A stretch of 64,000 nucleotides of DNA from Symbiodinium natans (lineage: Eukaryota > Sar > Dinophyceae > Suessiales > Symbiodiniaceae): assembly GCA_905221605.1 (NCBI GenBank), contig CAJNDS010000001.1, positions 3,174,749 to 3,238,748 on the forward strand, written 5' to 3'. The notes under the pieces were generated by a model that saw only the letters and a list, made by a program, of their open reading frames with translations, was not told where the DNA came from and did no database searches. Position 1 is the stretch's first letter. Each line of letters opens with the position of its first letter. This document shows positions 1 through 9,559 of the stretch, piece after piece. The position numbers were made by a program, and so were the translations under genes.

Positions 1-49
1 ACAAGTAACAAACCCCACAAAAAAGGGTACCCCTATTATTGGAAAAAAG
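1..49 (+). mobile_element. right end of a family A introner-like element (intron 3' end)
   Basis: The text AAGTAACAAACCCC...AAAGGGTACCCC..TATT resembles the right half of the complete element at 580-701. It ends in AAAAAAG just before the open frame at 50, so it probably is the 3' end of an intron whose rest lies outside the window. Confidence 0.5.
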
Positions 50-972
50 TTGTGGGCTACTAAGGCCGTGTTCGTCATTGTCATTGGGGGAGTGCTTCTT
101 CTTGCCATGGAGACAAGCCTGCCCTATAGTGCCTTGCTCTTGCTTGTCAGGGTGCTGTACACGCTTGCGCACAGCGTGCTGCTTGCCCTCGCGTTCGAGG
201 ACTTCTGGCGAAGCATCTTTCTTGCTGAGGAGCAGTTTCGCACATTCAGCTGGCCAGGGGCCCTTTGCCACTGTTGCTCCGCGAATCACCTCCTGGAAGA
301 TGGCAAGCCCATTCCGTGCGACAAAGTCATCTTAAAACACTGCCTAGAGGAGTGGTTTGGCTCCGTGGATTCTTTTGAGGAGTGCGTCCGGACCACGGTG
401 CGCGACAACTTTTTGGGTCGGGTCACCCGTGGGTACCCCCTAGGGTTCCTGTGGCTGGCCGGGGCCAACTCCTTTATTGTCTGGGGCCAAAGTGGTGCCT
501 TCGCAAGCTGGGCCCGCGCGGGCGAGCAGGTCTATGCCATGGGAATTCTGATCAACACCGTGGCGTGGTGGTTTTCTTGGTAGCCCAGTGGTACCCTTTT
601 CCCTTGAATTTGTTTTTGTTCAAGGTTCCCTTATAAAGTAACCAACCCAAAACAAGGTGCCCTTATTTTAATAATCATAAGGTGGTTGCTGGGCTACCCA
701 GGTTTTGGTTGGCACCAACTATGTATCTCATCTTCTCAAGAATCGCGCGCTGGATGCAGAAGAAGCGCAGCGAGAAGCTGAGCGCTCCAGCTGTTTGTGC
801 CGTCGTGTGCGCCGGATACTCTGCCTACGTGCTGAATGCTGGCCTTCCGCATCTTTACTTCTGGTTCTGCAACGTCTTCCTTGCGGAACCCATTTACGCG
901 AACTTGGCATTTGCAGGGACAACGTTATGCTGGGCAGTGGCGGTGTATCACATTCTCGCCAAGCCCAAGTAG
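50..972 (+). CDS. multi-pass membrane protein, two exons (50-579, 702-972), 5' end incomplete
   Basis: Removing 580-701 joins TGGTTTTCTTG to GTTTTGGTTGGC and keeps one frame of about 266 codons to the TAG at 970-972; without removal the frame stops at 581. There is no ATG at 50, so the first exon probably starts at an acceptor (AAAAAAG) and earlier exons lie outside. Hydrophobic stretches near residues 6-21, 27-50, 140-152, 165-190 and three more in exon 2 indicate an integral membrane protein. A soluble Cys-rich loop (CHCC near residue 79, then EEWFGSVDSFEECV) lies between segments 2 and 3, and the C-terminus is basic (AKPK). I do not recognise the family. It is unlike most genes here in having no telomeric repeat in its intron. 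Confidence 0.8.
580..701 (+). mobile_element. family A introner-like element acting as an intron
   Basis: Imperfect terminal inverted repeats, GTAGCCCAGTGG at the left and GCTGGGCTACCCAG at the right, supply the GT donor and CAG acceptor. The interior has a second complementary pair (GGTACCCTTTT / AAGGTGCCCTTATT). Exact removal restores the reading frame. Related copies lie at 52099, 53491 and 54254. Confidence 0.8.
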
Positions 973-1241
973 ACGCGCTGCGCGGAGATGGTTTCCAGAT
1001 GACCCAGGGCCTCCCTTGACTTGGGAACAAGGGGTTTAGGGTTGAGGGTTGAGGGTTGTAGGGTGTAGGGAGAAGGGAGATTCAGAGAAAGGGAAAGGGC
1101 TAAGATGGGCCAGGCCGGGTTAAACCTGGTAGGCTCAGAGGTCTGACACTAGCAGGCATTTTTCAAGACAGTTGGGTGGACTGATCTCGCCGAAGGCGTG
1201 GCGCGGTCAATTTTTGAAAATGTTGTTCTTTCTTTGCGTAG
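973..1241. other. spacer or intron
   Basis: Short degenerate telomeric text (GGGTTGAGGGTTG) at 1033-1065 follows the stop codon. The rest is unique sequence ending in TCTTTCTTTGCGTAG, a good acceptor for the following exon. No gene is seen. Confidence 0.5.
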
Positions 1242-1371
1242 ATTCGGGTTTCGGGCGCGAAATGCTCTCAGGGCAGTCCAGAGAACGAAGACCGAATGCC
1301 TGGAAGCTGAAACTTGAAGCCGGCAAGGTGCCGGAGTTCTCGCGGGATGCGACTCGTGCAGGTGTCGGGGC
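1242..1371 (+). CDS. candidate exon, basic polypeptide
   Basis: After the acceptor TTTGCGTAG one frame is open: SGFGREMLSGQSRERR followed by WKLKLEAGKVPEFSRDAT. The base composition is coding-like, unlike its repetitive neighbours. The frame meets a TAA exactly where CCTAAACC repeats begin, so the donor must lie shortly before or the exon is terminal. Family not recognised; link to neighbours unproven. Confidence 0.45.
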
Positions 1372-1372
1372 C

Positions 1373-2500
1373 TAAACCCTAAACGAGAAACCCCTAAGCT
1401 TAGGGTTTAGGGTTTAGGGTTTTGGGTTTGGGGTTTAGGGTTTAGGGTTTAGGGTTTAGGGTTTAGGGTTTCGGGTAAACCCACAAAAACCTAAACCCTG
1501 CGGCCGCCTTGCTCCCTGCCTCATGTCGCTGCACCACCAAACGTCAAGCCCCAGACTCGAGACCGTCAAAACCCCTTAAACCCTTAAATCCCCTGAACGC
1601 CCCTCAGCCCCCGCAACCCAGAGCCCTGAACCTTAAAAAACCCCTATATCCTCGACTCTAACCCCTAGATACCCTAAATCCTCACCCTAAACCCAAATAC
1701 GCTAGATCCCCGAAAATACCCTAAACCCCTAAGCCCCAAACCCCCTAAACCCTACATACCCTAAACCCACCTCAACCCCAAATACCCTTGACCACCTGAA
1801 CCCTAACCCCTAAACCCCCTAAACCAAGCCACCTAAAGCCTAAACCCTAAGCCCCAAACCCCCTAAACTCTACAGACCCTAAACCACCTAAAAACCCCCC
1901 GCAGCCATAACCCCCTAAACCCCAAACCCCCCCCCCCCCACATACCCTTAACCCTGAAAGCCACCCTCAGCCCCAAACCCCAGATACCCCATGAAATATT
2001 CCCCTAGAAATGCCCTATAAATGCCCCATAAACACCCCATAAGCACCCCCCAAACACCCTGTAAATACCCTAAATACCCCAAACACCCTAGACCACCTAA
2101 ACCCTAAACACCCTACATACCCTCAATACCCTAAATCTACCCTATCCTAAATCTACCCCCCCCCCCCCCCCCAAAAAAAACACCCTCTAAACACCCAAGA
2201 AATACCCTCTAAATCCACCCTGTGGCCTAGGCTCGGCTGGGGGTTCGAAGCCTCAGGCGAGATCGACGTCAAGGCGCAGAGGGGGCGACAGGATGTCGGG
2301 CTTGAAGGGGTTGAGGGGTTTGGGGGGGGGGGGGGGCTTAGGGTTTTGGGGGGCTCAGGGGTTTAGGGGTGTGAGGGCTTTTAGGGGGTTAGGGTTTAGG
2401 GGCTTAGGGTTTAGGGTTTTAGGGGTTTAGGGGTTTAGGGGGTTTCGGGTTTCGGGTTTCGGGTTTCGGGTTTCGGGTTTCGGGTTTCGGAGCTTAGGGT
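1373..2500. repeat. long degenerate telomere-type tract, both orientations
   Basis: TTTAGGG runs at 1398-1470 are followed by about 700 bp of decayed CCCTAAA text (CCCTAAACCC, ATACCCTAAA, ACCCCAAA), poly-C at 1927-1938 and 2156-2172, and then TTTAGGG and a homogenised TTTCGGG array at 2447-2490. The part around 2221-2290 looks unique, but no exon can be supported. Confidence 0.85.
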
Positions 2501-2778
2501 TTAGGATGTTGTTTGTGTTCCAAAGATCTGAAGTCCTGATATTATTCTGCCCTGTCAGAGACGGGTCAAGGGGTTTGGTGCGAGATTTGTGGCTTGAGCT
2601 AGATTTAGGACCTGTATTCGGGAACCTTGGGTTACATACCCCCCTTGAACCCCCCTCCCTTGTTGAGATGTACAAACGCCTCAGCCCTAAGGGTACACCC
2701 TACAAGGCTTACAACCCCTAAGCCTTCCCTGTTAAGAGGCAGGCCTCTGGCTACCGGGGTTAAGGGTTCAGGGTTTCA
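2501..2778. other. spacer
   Basis: Mixed unique and degenerate telomeric sequence. An open frame of about 70 codons crosses it but contains repeat-derived segments (PLEPPSL), so it is not called. Confidence 0.4.
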
Positions 2779-2873
2779 GAGGACCACCTGGCAACAGAGA
2801 AATGCCCACACGGGGGTGATGCCTCGAGGCTTGGTATCGACGACACTTGGCATTGGAGGCTCCCGGCGGTGGG
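2779..2873 (+). CDS. candidate exon
   Basis: The frame starting GAG GAC CAC CTG reads EDHLATEKCPHGGDASRLG, then IDDTWHWRLPAVGFEM. It is open between telomeric text on both sides and has coding-like composition. A second frame here is also open, so the call is weak; family unknown. Confidence 0.3.
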
Positions 2874-2961
2874 TTTTGAGATGTTTTATAAGGTTTAGGG
2901 TTGATCGGGTTCAGGGCTTCAGGCATATAACTTACATAAAGAAAAGCACATATAAAACACA

Positions 2962-3013
2962 TACTCACATACATAGATACATACATACATACATACATAC
3001 ATACATACATACA

Positions 3014-3044
<31 letters not shown>

Positions 3045-3085
3045 GTGTGTATATATACATATATATGTATGTGTATACATATATG
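2962..3085. repeat. (CATA)n / TATG microsatellite
   Basis: About 20 perfect ACAT tetramers run to 3044, followed by TATG/TATA variants. The cysteine/tyrosine-rich frames that cross it on both strands are artefacts of the repeat. Confidence 0.95.
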
Positions 3086-4297
3086 AGGCGGCTTTTGCAG
3101 CATGGTGCCTTCGACACGACCCCTTAAATGGGTAGTTTGCTAGATTAGTCTGGGTCCCTTACATTTTACTACGGCACCCTTGAAGTAAGGGCCCCCACAA
3201 GGACCCTACTTGAGAGAACCACCCAAATCCTAAAAAATCCTAACCCTACACTTCAAACCGTAAGCCCTAAACCCTACACCCGAAGCCCGAAACCTTGAAA
3301 CCCGGATGGCACCGGCTTGGGGTGGTGGCATGGTGGATGGTACCAGGACCCGAAACCCTAAACCCTAAACCCTAAACCCTAAACCCTAAACCCAAGGAGG
3401 GTAAGGTGGCGGATTGGTGTTAGTTTCACCTCTGGAGGATGATGGCCGCCCCACTGATTGCCAGTGAGTCCAGATAAAAAGACCTTCAACCCTAAACCCG
3501 AATTGCCCCAAAGGCCCCCCCCCCCACCCTAAACCCTGAACCCTGAACCCTAAACCCTAAACCCTAAACCCTAAACCCTAAACCCTAAACCCTAAACCCT
3601 AAACCCTAAACCCTAAACACCAACATCATGATAAGCTTTCTAGCGATCCTAGAAGCCTCCTCTTCCGCACCCCTCAGTGCGGTGGACCTTGCTCGACCGA
3701 CACCTCTCCCCTATGTTCGTAAACCCCTATATAGTCTTTAGGGTTTAGGGTTTAGGGATTATGGCCCCTTTTGAGGTGCCCTAAACATTCGGGCTTCCTT
3801 ATAACCAGGATGGAAATTGTACGGGTGACGCAAATTCCCTAGTCCAGAGTACGTCTGGTATCCCTGAAGCGCTATTTCCTAAACCCCACAGTGTTTTAGG
3901 GTTCTTTCTTTACAAGCTGTAAGAATACTCAACACTCTTCGGAATGTGGGAGTTGAGGGGACCCCTAAAATAGGGTTTAGGGTTTAGGGTTTAGGGTTTC
4001 GGGTTTCGGGTTTAGGGTTTAGGGTTTAGGGTTTCGGGTTTAGGGTTTAGGGTAAGTTTAGGGTTTAGGGTTTCGGGTTTAGGGTTTAGGGTTAACTTCG
4101 GAAACCCCTATGTGGGCTTGGCCAATAGCAAGTTCCACCAGGCCTTGCGCCCAAAGTGCCCGAGGGCATGAGAGCTGAATCAGAGCCTTAGAGGGTTTAG
4201 GGTTTAGGGTTTAGGGTTGATAGGCTTAGGGCGGGGTTAGGGTTTGGGGTTTTTGATGGGGCTGTGGGGTGTCTAGCTCCCCGCGCCTGCCGCGCAG
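3086..4297. repeat. spacer with interstitial telomeric blocks
   Basis: CCCTAAA arrays at about 3353-3394 and 3529-3617 and TTTAGGG arrays at about 3737-3757, 3970-4100 and 4194-4217, with TTTCGGG variants, alternate with unique islands of 60-150 bp. The island at 4130-4187 has an open frame (QVPPGLAPKVPEGMRAESEP) that could be a small exon, but its in-frame TAG makes it doubtful. Confidence 0.8.
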
Positions 4298-4360
4298 GGT
4301 CTCGGGGAGGTTCGTGAGGCGGCAGCCTGCCTCCACTACATCGAGGAGGCTTTTGTTCTA
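4298..4360 (+). CDS. candidate exon (GLGEVREAACLHYIEEAF)
   Basis: An acceptor CGCGCAG is followed by a 21-codon frame GLGEVREAACLHYIEEAFVLG-like, amphipathic and coding-like, ending in TTTTGTTCTAGGGTTTT where telomeric text resumes. It is probably one exon of a plus-strand gene running through this region. Function unknown. Confidence 0.45.
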
Positions 4361-4394
4361 GGGTTTTTTGGGGTTTTAAGGATGCCCAGTAGCT

Positions 4395-4440
4395 TTAAAC
4401 CCTAAATCCTAAACCCTAAACCCTAAACCCTAAACCCTAA
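4395..4440. repeat. CCCTAAA array
   Basis: Six CCCTAAA/CCTAAAT units between unique sequences. The next 450 bp (to about 4890) hold a minus-strand open frame of 76 codons (4585-4815) without recognisable features; no gene is called there. Confidence 0.8.
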
Positions 4441-4894
4441 TTGTCCAGGACCATCCTTCGATACTTAGGTTGTGGGACAACCTTGGCTTTTCCATATGAA
4501 GGTTTGATTGCTTCGTGCTAAGGTCAAGGGGTATAGGGGGGGACCCCTAGAAAGGACCCTTCATCTCATTCCCCTATATAACCCCTATACATACCGTATA
4601 GAGAGTCTATACCTAAGTAGCCCCCAACTAGCCCTTAAATAACCCACAACGGACCAAAGGGTCCCTCCTTCAGTCGCTTGATAAGTTGCTAGGGGCTCTA
4701 CTTTGCGTGGAGTGGCCAGAGCCTGAAACGGCTTTGTTGCAACTGTTCTGATTTTGGACCCCCGGAGTTCACCGATTAGAGCTCCGCGTAGTAGCCGCAC
4801 ATTCACGCCACACATGCAGGCTCCAGAACCTCTGATGTAGCAAGCCGAGGGTAACTCGGTGTTAAAGCGCGCAGCACTGCAGTCTTGAACCTCG

Positions 4895-4995
4895 ACTCCA
4901 AAACCCCTTAATTAAGGAATATACCTTAAGTTATAATAGGAACCCTAATATGATTTAAGGGTATTTTCCTTAATTAAGGGGTTTTGGAGTCTCTG
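4895..4995. mobile_element. family F hairpin element, copy 1
   Basis: Near-perfect inverted repeat: CTCCAAAACCCCTTAATTAA at the left pairs with TTAATTAAGGGGTTTTGGAG at the right, about 45 bp between the arms. A diverged second copy lies at 5350-5455. It looks like a non-autonomous inverted-repeat element. Confidence 0.75.
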
Positions 4996-5259
4996 GGCAC
5001 CCTGAGTCCAAGAACCTTCCACGAGGGAGCGTCGGGCGTTCTCATGCCGTGGACGCCGGCGTTTCAAGGCGACTCACAAAGGCCCATTCACCATCCCTCT
5101 TGGGAATTATTCTGTATTCTTGCTTAGCATAAAGCCCAAGAGGATATTAAACACAGAAAAATATCAAGGTTAAAACTAAGGGGAGTATATTTCAGGCTTG
5201 TGGGGTTTAGGGTTAAGGCCTGCCTGGTCTCATTCTCACGTTGTCATGTCTCAATCCAG

Positions 5260-5340
5260 GCCGCGACAGTGCGTCCTGATGGCGAGCGGCTGCGTGCGGG
5301 CCTCCGTTTTTGGGACATTTCTTGCTCTATGCTAGTCATT
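5260..5340 (+). CDS. candidate exon
   Basis: The acceptor TCAATCCAG is followed by AATVRPDGERLRAGLRFWD and a hydrophobic end (SMLVIS). The next family F element starts at about 5350, so this may be a short exon followed by an inverted-repeat intron. Family unknown. Confidence 0.4.
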
Positions 5341-5349
5341 TCCCAGAGG

Positions 5350-5455
5350 CTCCAAAACCGCTTTTTGTTAAGCAATATACCTTAAGCTATAGTAGGAACC
5401 CTAATATGATTCAAGGTCTATTCCTTAATTAAGGGGTTTGGGAGTCTCTGGGAAT
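5350..5455. mobile_element. family F hairpin element, copy 2 (diverged)
   Basis: It shares GCTCCAAAACC, ATATACCTTAAG, TAGGAACCCTAATATGATT and AATTAAGGGGTTTGGGAGTC with the copy at 4895. The left arm has decayed, so the hairpin is imperfect. Confidence 0.7.
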
Positions 5456-5683
5456 TGGTTGGGGGTTCCGACCCGAGAGTCGAGTGTGCTGACCTCTCAG
5501 AAAGTCAGAATCTCGCAGGGTCTCTCACGCGATCACCACGACGAAAGCCTCGAGAGGGCCAGTACACCAGACTATCCCAAAGTCAATCCCTAAAAGCCCT
5601 AAAGCCCTAAACCCTAAACCCCTAAAAACTAATGAAACTTTAGGAACTCCAGGCCCTCACCCTCCGTAAACCCTAAAACTGCA

Positions 5684-5834
5684 TGGGTTCAACATGCGAA
5701 GATTCCTGAGGTCGCGACTGCCAGCGTCGGCGGGAGCGAATGCGGAAGCAGCACAGGCTTCATGACAATCTCGGGCGCAGGGGGCTGGACTGAAGGGGCT
5801 AATGAAATGGATCCTGGGGTTGGCTACTTAATTT
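5684..5834 (+). CDS. candidate exon ending at a GTAAGT donor
   Basis: The frame starting TGG GTT CAA reads WVQHAKIPEVATASVGG, then SGAGGWTEGANEMDPGV, and is open up to TTAATTT|GTAAGT, an ideal donor. The acceptor is not clear (AAG near 5701 is possible). Gly/Ser-rich; no family recognised. Confidence 0.4.
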
Positions 5835-6885
5835 GTAAGTCCTAAACACTCAACCCTGACCCCTTAAGCCCAAAGCCCCTAGAACCCCAAATCCCCCCTA
5901 AGCCCCGCCTGGTGCCAAACTTGTGTGTCTGCTAGGCCCGGCTGTTTTTTGTTGTGGGACCTCCCAGCGTTTGAGGGCACAAGAGGTTCAGGGTTCAGGG
6001 TTCAGGGATTCCATGAAACTCTTTAGTCTTTTTCAGGACTGGAGCACCTCGACAAGGTACAAACCCTCGACCCTGAACCCTAGTTAACCCTAAACTGTCA
6101 GGCGGCGGACCGCTGAAGAGTTGGGAGCTCAGGAAAGAGAGGAGTAGGTATTTGGTTTTTTGTTTGAAGTTCTCCCAGAAATTCTTGAACCTCAAACCCC
6201 AAACCCTAACCCTGTCAGTTCCTACTTGAATCTTCCGCCTCCTTTGATTCCTTACATGAGAGCCCCCCCCAACCCCCCCTCAATCCCAAAACCTAAGCCG
6301 CTTGGGGGGTTCCTCAAAGGTGTACCATTGGTTGGGGGTGATTGCTGTAAGGAAGTATCGTAGCATTTGGGGTTACATTTCGGGTACCCCTGTTTTGGGA
6401 AATGCTCTTTGGGAAACACTCACTCCGACAGTTACCATGTGACCCCCAGTCCATGACTGAACCCTAAACCCTAAACCCCAAAACCTAAACCCTAAACCCT
6501 AAACCGCTGTGCGCCCTTTGGGGTTTGGGTCTCCTCAAGTCCCACACCAACTGCTCAGTTCCTCTTTTTTGGGGTTGAGGGCTGGAGGGATGTAGGATGC
6601 TGCAACAAACCGCCAGGGGCCCCTAGCATCCACATCAGTCCTACCCTTGCTTGAAGGGCCACGGGTTTAGGTTTGGGGCTTAGCAGGCCCCGGACATGTT
6701 CCTGCGACAACAGGGCGGTGGGGGGTAGAGGGGTGTAGGGGGGTGTAGGGGGGGTGTAGGGGGCTGTAGGGGTAGGGTAGGGGGTAGGGTGAGGGTACAG
6801 GGTGAGGGTGCAGGGTGAAGGTGCAGGCCATTTTCTTTCAAACCCTAAACCCTGAACCCTATGAGATTCCACGTGCACCCCTCAG
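5835..6885. other. intron/spacer with short telomeric blocks
   Basis: Scattered CCCTAAA and CCCAAAC text (5840-5910, 6186-6210, 6460-6505) and GGGGTGTAGG repeats at 6718-6800. The open frames here are repeat-derived (Pro/Thr-rich on the minus strand). No exon can be supported. Confidence 0.6.
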
Positions 6886-6983
6886 CTGGAAACCCAGGGG
6901 CCGTATGGTTCGCCGGGGTTTGCGCAGCGGCGTGTTTGCAGGGAACCGCCAGGCTGAAGAGCAGGCGCACGTGGCATGGAAGG
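6886..6983 (+). CDS. candidate exon, basic
   Basis: The acceptor CCCCTCAG is followed by WKPRGRMVRRGLRSGVFAGN and RQAEEQAHVAWK. The donor would be AAGG|GTTCAGG, where degenerate telomeric sequence starts. Coding-like composition, flanked on both sides by telomeric text. Family unknown. Confidence 0.5.
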
Positions 6984-7435
6984 GTTCAGGGTTTCGGGTT
7001 TGGGGTTTCGGGTTTCGGGTTTCGGGTTTGGGGTTTAGGGTTTAGGGTTTAGGGTTTGGGGTTTGGGGTTTGGGGTTCAGGGTTCAAGGTTCGGGGTTCA
7101 GGTTTCAGGGTTCAGGGTTCAGGGTTCAGGGTTCAAGAATTTGGGGCTTAGGGTCTAGTGTTCGCGACCCTTTATAGAGGTTCCTGTGCTTATATAGTAT
7201 CTACCCGGGCCCGAAAGCTATTCTTTGGAGGCCCCTTTTAAGGCCCAAGTATATACCATACAGGTACATGGACCGCTAGGGAGAGTTTAAAGGCTGAACC
7301 CTGAACCCTAAACCCTGGCCCTAAACCCTAAACCCTAAACCCTAAACCCTAAACCCTAAACCCTAAACCCTAAACCCTAAACCCTAAACCCTAAACCCTA
7401 AACCCTAAACCCTAAACCTTACCCAGCCGGTTCAG
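6984..7435. repeat. telomeric blocks: TTTCGGG/TTCAGGG then (CCCTAAA)n
   Basis: 6984-7135 is a plus-orientation variant array (TTTCGGG, TTTGGGG, TTCAGGG). After about 180 bp of unique text comes a nearly perfect run of about 14 CCCTAAA units at 7318-7418, in opposite orientation, ending before the acceptor of the next exon (TTCAG). Confidence 0.9.
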
Positions 7436-7549
7436 CAGGCCCTTGTGCCCTCGGAGCCCAACTCCCAAGCAGCCGGCCTGTCAGAGGCCGCTACAAGGGG
7501 CATCTTGGCTTCTTGCGACCTAGGGTGGACAGGTCTTGAGGACTGGTGG
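7436..7549 (+). CDS. candidate exon, 38 codons
   Basis: The acceptor GGTTCAG is followed by an exact 38-codon frame, QALVPSEPNSQAAGLSEAAT to GWTGLEDWW, then the donor G|GTCTAGGGTTTAGGG. The exon is bracketed by a CCCTAAA run upstream and a TTTAGGG run downstream, so both introns are telomeric. Family unknown. Confidence 0.55.
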
Positions 7550-8758
7550 GTCTAGGGTTTAGGGTTTAGGGTTTAGGGTTTAGGGTCTAGGGTCTAGGGT
7601 TTAGGGTTTAGGGTTTAGGGTTTAGGGTTTAGGGTCTAGGGTTTAGGGTTTAGGAGCTTTGGTGCTTGCGTGTCAGTCTTGAGACTGGTCTACGGGCACG
7701 CGTGCAAACACGCACATTGTGGCGATGCACGTATGTGTTTGCATTGGTGTGAATGCGTGCATGGCGTGCATGTATTCGTGGCTATCGGTTGTGAAGGCGG
7801 CCCCTTCTGCATCCAGGGATGGCGCAGGCCGTCTCAGAACATAATCGCGTGAAGGTTGCTTTGAGACTGCCGGGGGTGTAAGGCTTAGGGTAGCCCCCAA
7901 AATCTTTGGTTCAGGGCGCTGAGGACTTGGGATGAGGGATGTCAGTTTGCCTTATCTTGCTTGCACTGAACTTGTGGATCGGCGATTGCTTTCTTACATA
8001 CACGCGATCTCTCTTCTCTGGGCCTCCCGTCGTGTGCTTTATGCCCTGAGCCCGTTAATTCAAAGTAGTCGGTCCGACGTCAAACTGGCAGAGTGCTTAG
8101 ACTTAGAAGGAAGCCATTAAACCCTAAACCCTAAACCCCAAACCCTAAACCCTAAGCTTCCTCTAGATCTAGCCGTTTGACCCATTCGTGATCCTCATAT
8201 ACCGTGGCAACAGTGAACGTCGCCTGCTGGCTCCTTCAGCAGGCGTCCTCCATTGATCCGGCCTAATTCTTTGCAAACCCTACACCCTAGATCCTAAACC
8301 CTAAAGCCTAAAGCCTAAACCCTAAAACCTAAACCCTAAACCCTAAACCCTGAACCCTAGGATGGCTCATGGTCAGCTAATATGAATAGGAGAATCGCAT
8401 AAGAATGCAATCGCTCGATATAATCATGCAATATAAGAATGCAATATAGTGCTATGATAAGATAAAAAAATATTTTACTTCGAACATCCCCACCTTGCTC
8501 CTCGTCAAAAGGAAAGAGCGCAAATAAGATGTTCAAACAAAGACACATTGATTCAAACACGCTTTCCTAGTTTTTGCTTGCAATTGGGGTTGGGCACTCC
8601 AGGGAGACTCTGGTTCCGGGCAAGGGAGTTGAGTGTAAAATCTAACACCCGCACACCGAAGGTGGGGAATAATCATGACGAGCCAAACAAGCCCAAACGC
8701 CTCTAAACCCAAAACCCTAAACCCTAAACCCTAAACCCTAAAGCCTGGTTCGCGCCAG
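7550..8758. repeat. telomeric intron/spacer
   Basis: TTTAGGG/TCTAGGG array at 7551-7654, short CCCTAAA blocks at 8118-8155, 8290-8358 and 8701-8742, and unique islands between. An ATG frame of 62 codons (7932-8120) ends in CATTAAACCC, the start of a repeat; it could be an exon but has no recognisable motif. Confidence 0.7.
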
Positions 8759-8831
8759 GTGGCTCAAAGCACCTCACGCGCGAGGGCGCGGCCGAGTTAC
8801 TGGAGGAGCGTCGTCTTGCGTGCCTCTTATA
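8759..8831 (+). CDS. candidate exon (SKHLTREGAAELLEERR)
   Basis: The acceptor CGCGCCAG is followed by GSKHLTREGAAELLEERR and LACLL, an alpha-helical, charged frame that ends where a family D element starts (GGTTCTACGAAAATAGG). The LLTREAQSAAPEE segment at 52886 is loosely similar, which may be chance. Confidence 0.45.
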
Positions 8832-8950
8832 GGGTTCTACGAAAATAGGGTTTAGGGTTTAGGGTTTCAATATACACCCCGAAATAGTAGGATTCCCCGA
8901 AAAGAAGGACCCCAATAAGGTACCCCCGAATTTCGGAAACCTCCATATAG
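8829..8950. mobile_element. family D inverted-repeat element with telomeric insertion
   Basis: The left end GGTTCTACGAAAATAGGG and right end TTCGGAAACCTCCATATAG are shared with copies at 50270, 53580 and 54768. Here three TTTAGGG units directly follow the left end, in place of the family's GGGACCTCC text. Confidence 0.65.
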
Positions 8951-9109
8951 GGTTTAGGGTTGAGGGTTTAGTTGGCCCAGCTTACAACACACCAAAGCTC
9001 AAGAGGCTCGAAATCCCCAACCCTGAACATCCTCACAGAACTCGCCCTAAACCCTAAACCCTAAACCCTAAACCCTAAACCCTAAACCATGATCCCTAAT
9101 TAATGTTAA

Positions 9110-9200
9110 CGCTACGCGACCCGCCTCGGCCCGGCCCAGCGCATCCGCGTGAGCATGGTGATTCCGCAGCGCCCAAGTCGCTGGACCCCAAGCAATAAGG
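9110..9200 (+). CDS. candidate exon (RYATRLGPAQRIRVSM)
   Basis: A frame reading RYATRLGPAQRIRVSMVIPQ then RPSRWTPSNK is open between a CCCTAAA run (9045-9090) and TTTAGGG repeats (9206 on). The acceptor is not obvious (no AG directly at 9110). The donor would be AATAAGG|GTTGGG. Family unknown. Confidence 0.45.
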
Positions 9201-9204
9201 GTTG

Positions 9205-9471
9205 GGTTTAGGGTTTAGGGTTTAGGGTTTAGGGTTTAGGGTTCCGGGTTTATGGTTTATGGTTTAGTTTAGGATTGAGGGCTTAGGGCTCAAGGTTCAC
9301 GCTTTGGGGTTTAGGGTTTTCTTGGGAGTAGGGTTCAAGACGGTTCGGCTTGGATTGATCGTAGGGTTGAGCCAGGCGGCTCAGGGGCGTAGGGGGGGAG
9401 GGGGGCGGTTGAGTGCTTCAGGTTTAAGATGTAAGGCTTTAAGCTCAGACCCGCTCACCAACTGCAGTGGT
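9205..9471. repeat. TTTAGGG block and spacer
   Basis: Five TTTAGGG units at 9206-9245 are followed by variant text and a G-rich unique stretch leading into the poly-G tract. No gene is seen. Confidence 0.7.

Positions 9472-9556
<85 letters not shown>
9472..9556. repeat. 85-base poly-G tract
   Basis: 85 uninterrupted G residues. Open frames of poly-Gly (plus) or poly-Pro (minus) that cross it are artefacts. Such a tract is expected to form G-quadruplexes and is prone to length errors in sequencing. Confidence 0.98.

Positions 9557-9559
<3 letters not shown>

Noticed and set aside
2627-3127. Tyr/His/Ile-rich open frame
   Set aside because: Mostly the (CATA)n microsatellite; only the first part (2779-2873) is kept, in another frame, as a weak exon candidate.
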